Under the pieces are notes generated by a model. That model did not search any database and was not told the DNA's origin. It saw only the letters and a program-made list of their open reading frames with translations. Position numbers and translations under genes: made by a program. 33,501 bases of DNA. Source: an uncultured Pelagibacteraceae bacterium. GTDB taxonomy: Bacteria; Pseudomonadota; Alphaproteobacteria; Pelagibacterales; Pelagibacteraceae. The stretch covers positions 1 through 33,501 of the forward strand of contig CABYIV010000007.1 in assembly GCA_902519255.1 (NCBI GenBank), given 5' to 3'. This document shows, in pieces, positions 15,772 through 23,503 of the stretch (position 1 is the first letter of the stretch; each line of letters begins with the position of its first letter).

Positions 15772-16669
15772 TTTTTTTGTTTGAAAGTAATATCCCTGAA
15801 ATAATAAATATTCCACCGATATAATGATAAAATAGTAATACTTCATCAAATATTATCATTGCAAGAATTGCTGCAAGAATTGGCATTAAGTGTAAATAAA
15901 TTCCTGCCCTATTAGCGCCTATTAAAGCAACACCCTTTATCCAGAAAAAAAAAGAAATGATTCCAGGTAACAAAACAACATAAGATAAGACAAGAATGAA
16001 ATTTGTATTAAGTATAATTCTATTACCAATATAAATATAATCTATTGCATACATTGGTATAAGAAATATTACACCAAGACCAATTACAACTTGAAGTAAA
16101 GTTATTGGAGATAATCCATAATTTTTTTTCTTTAAAAGCGCTGAATAAAGTGACCATGATATCATTGCAAATAATGCAAATAAATCTCCTTTTTCAAAAG
16201 CTAAATTTTTAAAAACTTGAAAATCTGCTTTTGAAATTATAAATAATACACCTAGTAAAGAAAATATTACTCCCAAAACTTGAAAAGTATTTGTTTTTTC
16301 TATTTTTAAAATTATAGAAAATAAGATAATCATGACTGGAACAGTTGAGATCATAAGTACACCCGTAATTACTTGTGTAGTTTTTAAAGAATAAAAAAGT
16401 GCTGAATTAAAAATACTGACCGCTGTTATCCCTAGAAAACATAAGAGAAAAATATTTTTAAAAATTAATTCTTTTTTTTCAAGCATCTCTTTGTAAGTAA
16501 AAGGTAGTAAAATTAAAAACGCCAATGACCACCTTAATATATTTAGTGATATTGGAGGTATTTCATTTAAACCTGCTATCTTTCCAACAATAAAATTTCC
16601 TGACCAAAATAAAGCTGCCAAAAAAAGCAAAATAGATGCAATTATGATATTACTTTTATTTTCAATCAT
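15764..16669 (-). CDS. EamA/DMT-superfamily permease
   Basis: A 301-residue protein with ten predicted membrane helices in two EamA repeats. The first includes FWSGNFIVGKIAG and PPISLNILRWSLAFLIL, and the second FALFAMISWSLYSALLKKK. This is the drug/metabolite transporter family, exporting or importing amino acids and other small metabolites. It is followed, with an eight-base overlap, by the hydroxyacid dehydrogenase and lies 27 bases after the FAD oxidoreductase. The three genes probably act on related amino or hydroxy acids. The substrate cannot be deduced. Confidence 0.88.
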   Translation of the reverse strand: MIENKSNIIIASILLFLAALFWSGNFIVGKIAGLNEIPPISLNILRWSLAFLILLPFTYKEMLEKKELIFKNIFLLCFLGITAVSIFNSALFYSLKTTQVITGVLMISTVPVMIILFSIILKIEKTNTFQVLGVIFSLLGVLFIISKADFQVFKNLAFEKGDLFALFAMISWSLYSALLKKKNYGLSPITLLQVVIGLGVIFLIPMYAIDYIYIGNRIILNTNFILVLSYVVLLPGIISFFFWIKGVALIGANRAGIYLHLMPILAAILAMIIFDEVLLFYHYIGGIFIISGILLSNKKNA

Positions 16670-16696
16670 TAAATAGAGTACTATAAAAGATTGCTT

Positions 16697-17938
16697 TTAA
16701 CTAAACCTTATTGAGCTGTATGGTTGCAAATCTAAGTTAGTATTCTCACCTGAGATCATTTTAGATATAATTTTTCCTGATATTGCACCAAGCGTCCAAC
16801 CTAAATGATGATGACCAAATGAGTAAAAAACATTTTTATAATTTTTTGATGGCCCTAGAACTGGTAGAAAATCAGGTAGTGTAGGTCTAAAACCAAGCCA
16901 CTCATCTTTATGCTCTGGTAAACCATCTAGCATATCCTTTGCATTTAATATCAAGTTTTTTATTCTCGATTTAGATGGAGAATTTTCTAAACCTCCAAAT
17001 TCTACTGTTCCAACAACTCTTAAACCTTGTTCCATTGGCGTCATTCCAAAACCTCTATTTGCATAGACTATAGGTCTTGAAATCAAATGATCATAATCTT
17101 TGAAGTGAACATGATAGCCTCTTTCAGTATCTAAAGGAATTTTTTCATGTAATTTATCAGTTAATCTTTTTGAAAATGCTCCACATGCAATAACTAGTTT
17201 ATCAAAAATAAATCTTTGTGTTTCTGTTCTAAGAACGGGTTTTTCTTCATCAAAATCTATATTTTGAATATTTAATTTTAAAAATTTTCCACCTTTATTT
17301 ACAAAATTTTCAAATAACTTTATTAAAATTTTTCTTGGGTTTCTTGCATGCCTTGCATAATCATAAAACACTCCACCATGATAAAATGGTTTTAAATTTG
17401 GTTCTAAATCGTGAATTTCCTTTTTATTAACTAATTGTTGCTTTACACCAAGCTGATCTCTAATTCTAATTTCTAATTCTCTACTTTTCATATTCTGATC
17501 AGTCCAAACGTAGAGAATACCGTTATTTTCAACTAATCCTTCTAAATCAATTTCGTCAAATAATTCATCAAATGCTGGCAAAGACTGATCTAAAATTTGG
17601 TGCATATTTTTAGCTGTATGCATCATTTTTTCTTCCCTACAATTTAAAATAAATTTTGCAAACCAAGGAATCATTTTTGGCACATAGTTCCATTTTAAAG
17701 CAAGAGGTCCTCTTGAGCTAATTAACATTGAAGGAACGTCTGCTATGACATCTGGTCTGTTTAAAGGAACGGACGCATAAGGAGAAAAATGACCAGCATT
17801 TCCATATGATGCTGCACTACCGGGCTCTTCTCTATCAAAAAGTGTAACCTGAAAACCTTTTTTTTGAAGGAACAAAGCATTACAAACACCTTGTATTCCA
17901 GCACCAATAATTCCAATTTTCAGATTTTTTTCATCCAC
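16697..17938 (-). CDS. DadA-like FAD-dependent D-amino acid/amine oxidoreductase
   Basis: A 413-residue DAO-family flavoenzyme. The N-terminal FAD loop is GIIGAGIQGVCNALFL near residue 9, then DREEPGSAASYGNAG, a DadA-style region. ACGAFSKRL lies near residue 250, GFRPTLPDFLPVLGP near 355, and FYSFGHHHLGWTLGAISG near 375 closes the FAD site as in DadA. Such enzymes oxidise D-amino acids, hydroxyproline isomers or other amines in the inner membrane. The start is a GTG at 17938, as no ATG precedes the FAD motif. Its neighbours are a permease and a hydroxyacid dehydrogenase. DadA itself is not certain. Confidence 0.85.
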   Translation of the reverse strand: MDEKNLKIGIIGAGIQGVCNALFLQKKGFQVTLFDREEPGSAASYGNAGHFSPYASVPLNRPDVIADVPSMLISSRGPLALKWNYVPKMIPWFAKFILNCREEKMMHTAKNMHQILDQSLPAFDELFDEIDLEGLVENNGILYVWTDQNMKSRELEIRIRDQLGVKQQLVNKKEIHDLEPNLKPFYHGGVFYDYARHARNPRKILIKLFENFVNKGGKFLKLNIQNIDFDEEKPVLRTETQRFIFDKLVIACGAFSKRLTDKLHEKIPLDTERGYHVHFKDYDHLISRPIVYANRGFGMTPMEQGLRVVGTVEFGGLENSPSKSRIKNLILNAKDMLDGLPEHKDEWLGFRPTLPDFLPVLGPSKNYKNVFYSFGHHHLGWTLGAISGKIISKMISGENTNLDLQPYSSIRFS

Positions 17939-18010
17939 GATTGAAATATATTTTCTAAGATATGCTTAATATATATGATATTTGATCGCGGGTTTATTTT
18001 ACTTGGACTG

Positions 18011-20161
18011 TTATTTACCTATAGATATTAAGGTTAAGTCGTCACTTAGCTTGTTGTCCCCAGCAGTATCAATTACGCTATTTGATATATCTGATAATTG
18101 TTTGCTAGAATCTGTATTAAAATTTTGCTCTATTATTTTTAATGATCCCTCTATTCCTATTTCTTCACCTGAGGTATTTAGGCTTTCAGATAAACCATCA
18201 GTGAACGCATAAAACCTGTTATTTTCTAACTTAACTTTGTGCGTTTTATAGACTGATTTATCTTTTTGAAGTATTACGCCCATAGGCGGTGAATTACTCT
18301 CAAATTGTTCATAATTTCCAGATGATGATCTAATTAATGCTGGTTGATGACCTCCATTTACCCATCTTAATTCATCAGTCCTTATATTATATTCTCCTAA
18401 TATACTGGTAACAAACATTCCTCCTGTTTTAGTTAAAAACAGATCATTATTCATATGAAACATCATTTCATCTGGATCTACTTGATCTCTGGACATAATT
18501 TCAAATAAAGTTGATGCTTTTGCCATTACCATCCCGGCATGAATTCCTTTACCCGCAACATCTGCAATAATAAAGTAAACACTATCATTATGGGGATAGA
18601 AACTGAAGAAATCTCCAGAAACTTCTCTAGCAGCAATATTAATTCCGTGCACAGGGTAATTTTCTAAATTTCTCTTAGGTAAAAAGTTTTCTTGTACTTT
18701 TACTGCAAGTTTTACTTCATTTGATATTCTGTCTCTCCATACTTTCTTTTCAGCTTCACTTGTCTCTAGTTTGCTCATCAATCTATTGTAATAAAGTCCA
18801 ATTACACCCCCTGCAGTGAATGGATCTTGTGGACCTCTAATAGTTAAGTCACCGGACTCAGACTGTTTTTCTAAAATTGTAATTAAATCATGTTCTACAG
18901 AAGTTGCATTATGCTCAGCAATATTTAAACCTAACTCTTCATGTAACGGACTTACTCTTAATGGATAAAAGTAATTTAAAATTTTCAATAAAATATATGA
19001 CCCAAAAAATGAGAATAGACCAATTGAAACTATTCCAATAAACTGTGCTTTGATTTGTTCTAATCTAGTTAATCCTGTTCCAAGTATTTCAAGATCACTA
19101 AATAATCCTACTGCAATTGTGCCCCAAACCCCTGCTGCCAAATGAACAGGTACTGCTCCAACAACATCATCTACTTCAAATTTATTTAAAAATTCGTTTA
19201 CAAAAATTGCAACTACCGCTCCTATGATCCCAACAAAGATCGAAGTCACTGATGTCATTGAATTACATCCTGCTGTGATTGCAACTAAACCAGCAAGTGG
19301 TCCAAGAATTACATAGTAAGGATCTGGTTTTTTAAATAATGCAAATGAAATTCCTAAACCAGTTAATAATCCAAATGAAGCAGCAAGAAATGTATTTATT
19401 AAAATTAAAGGAACTGCTTCATCCATAGCTCCATTACTTCCACCATTAAAACCAAACCATCCAAACCATAAAATTAAAGTTCCCAAAACTGCTAAAGGGA
19501 AACTTGATCCTGTGAATTTTCCTTTGTTTGCATCTGAATATTTTCCTATTCTTGGACCTAAAATTAAAACAGCAGAAAGTGCAATCCATCCTCCAACAGA
19601 GTGGACTATTGTGCTTCCTGCAAAGTCAACAAATCCTATATCTGTTAACCAACCAGTTGTTTTTACTTGTCCCGTGACAGCAAGTAATTGCCTTGTTGCA
19701 TCAATATTATTTAAATAACTAGAAGACCATGCCCAATGACCAACAATTGGATATATTATTCCTGTAGCAATAATTGTAATTATTAAATATCCATTAAATT
19801 TCATTCTTTCAGCAACAGCGCCTGATACAATTGTTGCTGCTGTTGCAACAAACATTGCTTGAAAGACAAAGTAAGTCATGTATTCAGCTTGATCAGTTTT
19901 AAAAAAGAATAAATCAGTTCCAAAATATCCATTAAAGCTTTTTCCGAACATCAGGCCGAAACCAAATAGCCAGAAAATAACAACCGCAAGACCAAAGTCA
20001 GCAGCGTTTTTAAGAGCAACGTTAATACTATTTTTATGCCTTGAAAGACCTGTTTCCATACACATAAAACCTGCTTGCATAATGAAAACAAGAATTGCAC
20101 AATCTATAACCCAAAGGGTATCAACAAATGATTTTACTGACTGCAGATCAACACTCTCCAT
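18011..20161 (-). CDS. Ammonium transporter fused to SpoIIE/RsbU-type PP2C phosphatase
   Basis: The 716-residue protein joins two full domains. Residues 1-400 are an Amt/MEP transporter with about eleven helices. It keeps the conserved DFAGSTIVH (D179, H187) and VGAVPVH (H340), which supply the twin pore histidines, and AERMKFNGY near 117. Residues 453-490 look like a helical signalling linker. Residues 490-716 are a PP2C phosphatase of the SpoIIE/RsbU type, with QENFLPKR, EVSGDFF (D517), IADVAGKG (D534), FTDGLSES (D655) and SDDLTLI (D707, D708). All metal ligands are present. It probably senses or carries ammonium and dephosphorylates a STAS protein, the likely partner being the one at 21528. 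No glnK lies nearby. It follows the pilin genes on the same strand. Confidence 0.93.
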   Translation of the reverse strand: MESVDLQSVKSFVDTLWVIDCAILVFIMQAGFMCMETGLSRHKNSINVALKNAADFGLAVVIFWLFGFGLMFGKSFNGYFGTDLFFFKTDQAEYMTYFVFQAMFVATAATIVSGAVAERMKFNGYLIITIIATGIIYPIVGHWAWSSSYLNNIDATRQLLAVTGQVKTTGWLTDIGFVDFAGSTIVHSVGGWIALSAVLILGPRIGKYSDANKGKFTGSSFPLAVLGTLILWFGWFGFNGGSNGAMDEAVPLILINTFLAASFGLLTGLGISFALFKKPDPYYVILGPLAGLVAITAGCNSMTSVTSIFVGIIGAVVAIFVNEFLNKFEVDDVVGAVPVHLAAGVWGTIAVGLFSDLEILGTGLTRLEQIKAQFIGIVSIGLFSFFGSYILLKILNYFYPLRVSPLHEELGLNIAEHNATSVEHDLITILEKQSESGDLTIRGPQDPFTAGGVIGLYYNRLMSKLETSEAEKKVWRDRISNEVKLAVKVQENFLPKRNLENYPVHGINIAAREVSGDFFSFYPHNDSVYFIIADVAGKGIHAGMVMAKASTLFEIMSRDQVDPDEMMFHMNNDLFLTKTGGMFVTSILGEYNIRTDELRWVNGGHQPALIRSSSGNYEQFESNSPPMGVILQKDKSVYKTHKVKLENNRFYAFTDGLSESLNTSGEEIGIEGSLKIIEQNFNTDSSKQLSDISNSVIDTAGDNKLSDDLTLISIGK

Positions 20162-20225
20162 ATTTTTCCACTAGGTTATTATAAAAAAGTATACATCATA
20201 GATTATAGATGCTCAAAATAGGTTA

Positions 20226-20471
20226 TTATTCTTTTTTCTTCCAAATATAATAGAATATATAAGGAGATACAGCCGGGACTATCCCAAACCAAAACCATTC
20301 ATCCCATCTAAAGCTTTTATCTAGCATTGGACTTTTTAATCCATTCCACCATGTTAAATATCCAATCAGTATTATCCAAGCTAAACTTATAGTTAAATAT
20401 ATTTTAACATTTTTTGGTAATCCCCCAGAAAATGCTATTTTTACTTTTTCTAAAATTTCTTGATAATTCAT
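20226..20471 (-). CDS. Small two-helix membrane protein
   Basis: An 81-residue product with two hydrophobic helices (about residues 24-41 and 58-77), joined by an aromatic, tryptophan-rich loop (TWWNGL, WDEWFWFG). The N-terminus is cytosolic-like and the C-terminus ends in lysines. The gene starts at an ATG seven bases after the pilin stop and ends 64 bases before amt, so it belongs to the pilin-amt transcript. I do not recognise the family. Its position suggests an accessory of the pilus or of the ammonium sensor. Confidence 0.65.
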   Translation of the reverse strand: MNYQEILEKVKIAFSGGLPKNVKIYLTISLAWIILIGYLTWWNGLKSPMLDKSFRWDEWFWFGIVPAVSPYIFYYIWKKKE

Positions 20472-20478
20472 GAGATGT

Positions 20479-20892
20479 TTAGCAATTGGTTCTTACAAAA
20501 GCACCAAGTGCTGTCATAGTGATTTCACAATTACCACCATTTTCTTTTGCAACAACTTTGTAATTTGTTGCATCATTTGCTACACATAATTCGTAACCCA
20601 TTTCACTAGTGATACTATCAGTTCCACCTAATAAATTAGTTTCTATTGCGCTTGATGTGGTACTTGTTGGATTACACGATGTGCCAGTACTATTTCTGTA
20701 ATAAATTCCGTTGTCTGAGTAATATTCAGTTTGCCCCAAAGATATTTGTTGCATAACATTTTCAGCAGAGCTTTTTTTGGCTGAGCTTACATATCCATTA
20801 TAACTCATAATACCGATAGCAGCTATAATTCCAAGGATTGCAACAACCACCAAAAGCTCAATCAGCGTAAAGCCTGAGCTTTTGGAAGTCAT
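20479..20892 (-). CDS. pilA: Type IV pilin (PilA-like), first of a tandem pair
   Basis: A 137-residue pilin with the short basic leader MTSKSSG, cut before F in FTLIELLVV, and the Glu5 needed for methylation and assembly. The first 25 mature residues form the hydrophobic spine, and the globular part carries four cysteines that can form the D-region disulfide. The ATG at 20892 is chosen over an upstream TTG because it gives the normal short leader and is preceded by a purine-rich ribosome site. It follows the other pilin gene by 23 bases. It could be a major or minor subunit. Confidence 0.9.
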   Translation of the reverse strand: MTSKSSGFTLIELLVVVAILGIIAAIGIMSYNGYVSSAKKSSAENVMQQISLGQTEYYSDNGIYYRNSTGTSCNPTSTTSSAIETNLLGGTDSITSEMGYELCVANDATNYKVVAKENGGNCEITMTALGAFVRTNC

Positions 20893-20915
20893 AAGATTTT
20901 CTTTCAAATTAATGA

Positions 20916-21386
20916 TTACTCAATAGTAATATCTTTTGTCACGACGTTTGAAGACGTACTACAGTCTGAGTTTTCTGTAAAACAAGTTGCTACAGTTACA
21001 ATTGAGGTACTCTTAGCGTTAAGATTAACGTAACCACCCTTTGATGTATCTGTGCTTTGCCTTACAGCTAGATCAGCTGTGACATATGGATTTTTAAAAT
21101 CAGCGAAGGGTCCGTCACTTGCTTTAGCTGCATCAATAACTTTAGATGCATCTCTGCCGCTGCAAGTTAATTTACCACCCATTGCACTTGTCTCTCCTAA
21201 ATTACATTTTTGTAATTCTGCTGCAATATATTTAACAACATTTGAATGAGTAGATTTTGCTGCTTGTTTTTTAGCTCCTGAAGTGTAGCCAGAGTATGCA
21301 ACAACACCAACTGCTGCCAAAATACCGATGATAGCTACAACAACTAATAATTCTATAAGTGTAAATCCTTTATTATTTTTTTTCAT
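20916..21386 (-). CDS. pilA: Type IV pilin (PilA-like), second of a tandem pair
   Basis: A 156-residue pilin with leader MKKNNKG followed by FTLIELLVVVAIIGILA, the classic class III signal with Glu5. The globular domain has four cysteines (KCNLG, TCSGR, TCFT, DCSTS) and differs strongly from its neighbour, so the pair is not a recent duplication. It is the first gene of the minus-strand unit that includes the other pilin, the small membrane protein and the Amt-phosphatase. An AGGA ribosome site precedes the ATG. First position suggests the more abundant subunit. Confidence 0.92.
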   Translation of the reverse strand: MKKNNKGFTLIELLVVVAIIGILAAVGVVAYSGYTSGAKKQAAKSTHSNVVKYIAAELQKCNLGETSAMGGKLTCSGRDASKVIDAAKASDGPFADFKNPYVTADLAVRQSTDTSKGGYVNLNAKSTSIVTVATCFTENSDCSTSSNVVTKDITIE

Positions 21387-21527
21387 AAGTCATGATCCTA
21401 TAATTAATAAAAATATGTGTATACATATAAATTATATCTTTTAAAAGGCAATATCTATACTGCAATTGTATTCAAAATGGGTCATTTTTGTTGATTTAAC
21501 AGGGAAATTTAATAAATATTAATAATT
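21387..21527. promoter_or_regulatory. Divergent control region between pilins and STAS gene
   Basis: This 141-base gap must carry promoters for both the pilin-amt unit (minus) and the STAS-ATPase pair (plus). On the minus strand a TATAAT lies at 21431-21436, about 45 bases before the pilin ATG, without a good -35 partner. Perfect palindromes TGTATACA (21418-21425) and CTTTTAAAAG (21438-21447) flank it and are operator candidates. The -35-free look could reflect an alternative sigma factor or activator. This is a weak, untested reading. Confidence 0.4.
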
Positions 21528-21827
21528 ATGTCATACAAAGTTACTGAGGAAGGTAACATATCAACTGTTCATCTAGATGGTGAAATAGATATGGATGTCA
21601 CTGAAAAGGCAAAAGAAATTATTATGCCTTTGATTGAGGCTAAAAAAGAAGTTCATTTAAATCTTAAAGAAGTTCAGTACATGGATTCATCTGGAATATC
21701 AGTTTTGATTGAAAGTCACCAAAAAGCAACTGAACTTGGAACTAAAGTTATATTAAAAGAAATTAGTAAGTCAGTTCTCAAAGTAATTATGATGGCAAAA
21801 CTTGAACAAATTTTAAATTTGGACTGA
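21528..21827 (+). CDS. STAS-domain anti-sigma factor antagonist (SpoIIAA/RsbV type)
   Basis: A 99-residue single STAS domain. VHLDGEIDMDV near 14-24 and QYMDSSGISVL at 50-60 match SpoIIAA/RsbV. The second serine of DSSG (S55) is the site phosphorylated by the cognate kinase in this family. Unphosphorylated antagonists bind the anti-sigma ATPase and release its target. It is followed three bases later by that ATPase gene and lies opposite the Amt-PP2C fusion, whose phosphatase domain is the obvious enzyme to reactivate it. The target released in this cell is unknown. Confidence 0.92.
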   Translation: MSYKVTEEGNISTVHLDGEIDMDVTEKAKEIIMPLIEAKKEVHLNLKEVQYMDSSGISVLIESHQKATELGTKVILKEISKSVLKVIMMAKLEQILNLD

Positions 21828-21830
21828 TAA

Positions 21831-22262
21831 ATGAATGTTGCAATAAAATCTATAACTGAACAAAGAGATTTTGTTGTTAGTTCATCAAGTTTAAAAGAAG
21901 TTAGATCATTCTCAAGAGAAGTATTTGAAAAAGTAAATATTAATCAAGATTTAAAAGATGAATTAGTACTAGCTATAGCAGAAGCGGCACAAAATATTGT
22001 TAAACACGCTTATCAAGGAGAAGATACTGATGATAAAATGGAAATTAAAATTTCACTTGAAAACGGTCAACTTGAAATTGGTTTTTTTGATAAAGGAAGA
22101 CCGGTTGAAGAAAAAAATGTAAGACACAGAAAAATAGATGATATCAAACCTGGCGGATTAGGAACTTTTTTTATTCAACAAATAATGGACGCTGTTGTTT
22201 TTAAAGAAGGTGAGAAGCCTTGGATAAATCATTTAGTATTAACTAAAAATTTAAATTCTTAA
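21831..22262 (+). CDS. HATPase anti-sigma factor serine kinase (SpoIIAB/RsbW type)
   Basis: A 143-residue GHKL ATPase. The N box is ELVLAIAEAAQNIVKHAY (E and N ligands), the G1 box GFFDKGRPV and the G2 box GGLGTFF. This is the RsbW/SpoIIAB subfamily, which phosphorylates a STAS antagonist on serine and holds a sigma factor or other target. No sigma factor gene follows. The gene is convergent with pilC, and a single TTAA provides both stop codons. Together with the STAS protein and the Amt-PP2C it completes a partner switch. Confidence 0.92.
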   Translation: MNVAIKSITEQRDFVVSSSSLKEVRSFSREVFEKVNINQDLKDELVLAIAEAAQNIVKHAYQGEDTDDKMEIKISLENGQLEIGFFDKGRPVEEKNVRHRKIDDIKPGGLGTFFIQQIMDAVVFKEGEKPWINHLVLTKNLNS

Positions 22263-23500
22263 CCACCAATAATTGCACCAACATTAAAGATTGGTGAATA
22301 CATGGCGATCATCAATCCACCAATCATTGTTCCCATAAATACAATCATGATTGGTTCAATTAAACTAGACATATTATCAACTGCTGTATCAAACTCCTCT
22401 TCATAGTAAGAAGATACAGAGGTAAACATTTCATCTAAATTTCCTGTTTGCTCACCAACTGAAATTAATTGACTAAATGTTGGAGGAAAAACTGGTTCTT
22501 TTAAAAATAATTTTGTAAGTGTGTCTCCAGAGAAAACTCCTTTTTTCACATTTTCTAAAGCTTGAGTTACAACATCATTATTACTCACTTGTTTTGCGAT
22601 TTCTATACTTTCTAAAAGGTTTACTCCTGCTGCACTAAGATTACCCATTATTAATGCAATTCTAGCTATCAATGATTTTAAAATCATATCACCAAAAACT
22701 GGCATCTTTAAAACTCGTTGGTGCCATTTATATCTAATTGCAGGAATTTTAGTTGTTGTATATTTAAATATCGCAAAACCTATTATTGATACTATACCGA
22801 GTGTTAGTCCACCAGCACCTCTCATAAAATTACTTGCATTCATAATAACAGCTGTTGGGGTAGGTAATGCAACACCCATTCCCTCATACATTTCAGCAAA
22901 GACAGGAACAACTTTAATTAACATGAACACCATAACTGTTATCGCAACTGTAAACATAACTACTGGATAAGTTAATGCACTTTTAATTTTCTTTTTAACT
23001 TTTTCTCTTTTTTCTAATGAGTCTACTAATTTTAATAGGAAATCATCAAGTTTACCGCTGGCCTCTCCGGCTTTAATCAAGTTTATATAAATATTATCAA
23101 ATATTTTAGGATATTTCTCAAAACATTTAGAAAGGGTTACACCACCTTCAAGACTTTTCCTAACATCCTCTATTATTTCTTTCATAGTTGGATGTTCTAT
23201 TTGGTCTCTAAGCATCGTTAAAACATTTAAAATTGGCAAACCTGCTTTTACCATTGTTGCAAATTGCTTAGAGAAAAGCATTACATCCGCTGGAGTGACT
23301 TTTTTCTTACCAAAAGAAAAACCGCTTTTTTTGCCCTTTTCTTTTTCAGCTTTTTTCTTTTTAAGTTTGGTTAAGTTGGTAATGATTATTTTTTGCTCTT
23401 TAAGTTTAAAGGAAGCTTCTTCTTGATTTATAGCTTCTATTTCACCTTCAATATATTTACCTGCTGATATTCCTTTGTAAGAAAAAGTTTCGGCTGACAT
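22259..23500 (-). CDS. pilC: Type IV pilus inner-membrane platform protein PilC
   Basis: A 413-residue platform protein with two GspF/PilC domains. The first has LFSKQFATMVKAGLPILNVL near residue 73 and the DFLLKLVD-type region. The second has RIALIMGNLSAAGVNLLESI near 280 and the GEQTGNLDEMF motif. Three long membrane helices lie near 180, 225 and 385. An N-terminal YKGISAGKYIEGEIEA-like strand domain matches the PilC/GspF start. It sits in the inner membrane and works with PilB and PilT. A GGAG site precedes the ATG, and it is the last gene of the pilMN-C operon. Confidence 0.95.
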   Translation of the reverse strand: MSAETFSYKGISAGKYIEGEIEAINQEEASFKLKEQKIIITNLTKLKKKKAEKEKGKKSGFSFGKKKVTPADVMLFSKQFATMVKAGLPILNVLTMLRDQIEHPTMKEIIEDVRKSLEGGVTLSKCFEKYPKIFDNIYINLIKAGEASGKLDDFLLKLVDSLEKREKVKKKIKSALTYPVVMFTVAITVMVFMLIKVVPVFAEMYEGMGVALPTPTAVIMNASNFMRGAGGLTLGIVSIIGFAIFKYTTTKIPAIRYKWHQRVLKMPVFGDMILKSLIARIALIMGNLSAAGVNLLESIEIAKQVSNNDVVTQALENVKKGVFSGDTLTKLFLKEPVFPPTFSQLISVGEQTGNLDEMFTSVSSYYEEEFDTAVDNMSSLIEPIMIVFMGTMIGGLMIAMYSPIFNVGAIIGG

Positions 23501-23503
23501 TTA

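Noticed and set aside
15772..15849. 26-residue hydrophobic extension of the hydroxyacid dehydrogenase
   Set aside because: It lies inside the permease gene and the ATG at 15771 gives the standard start.
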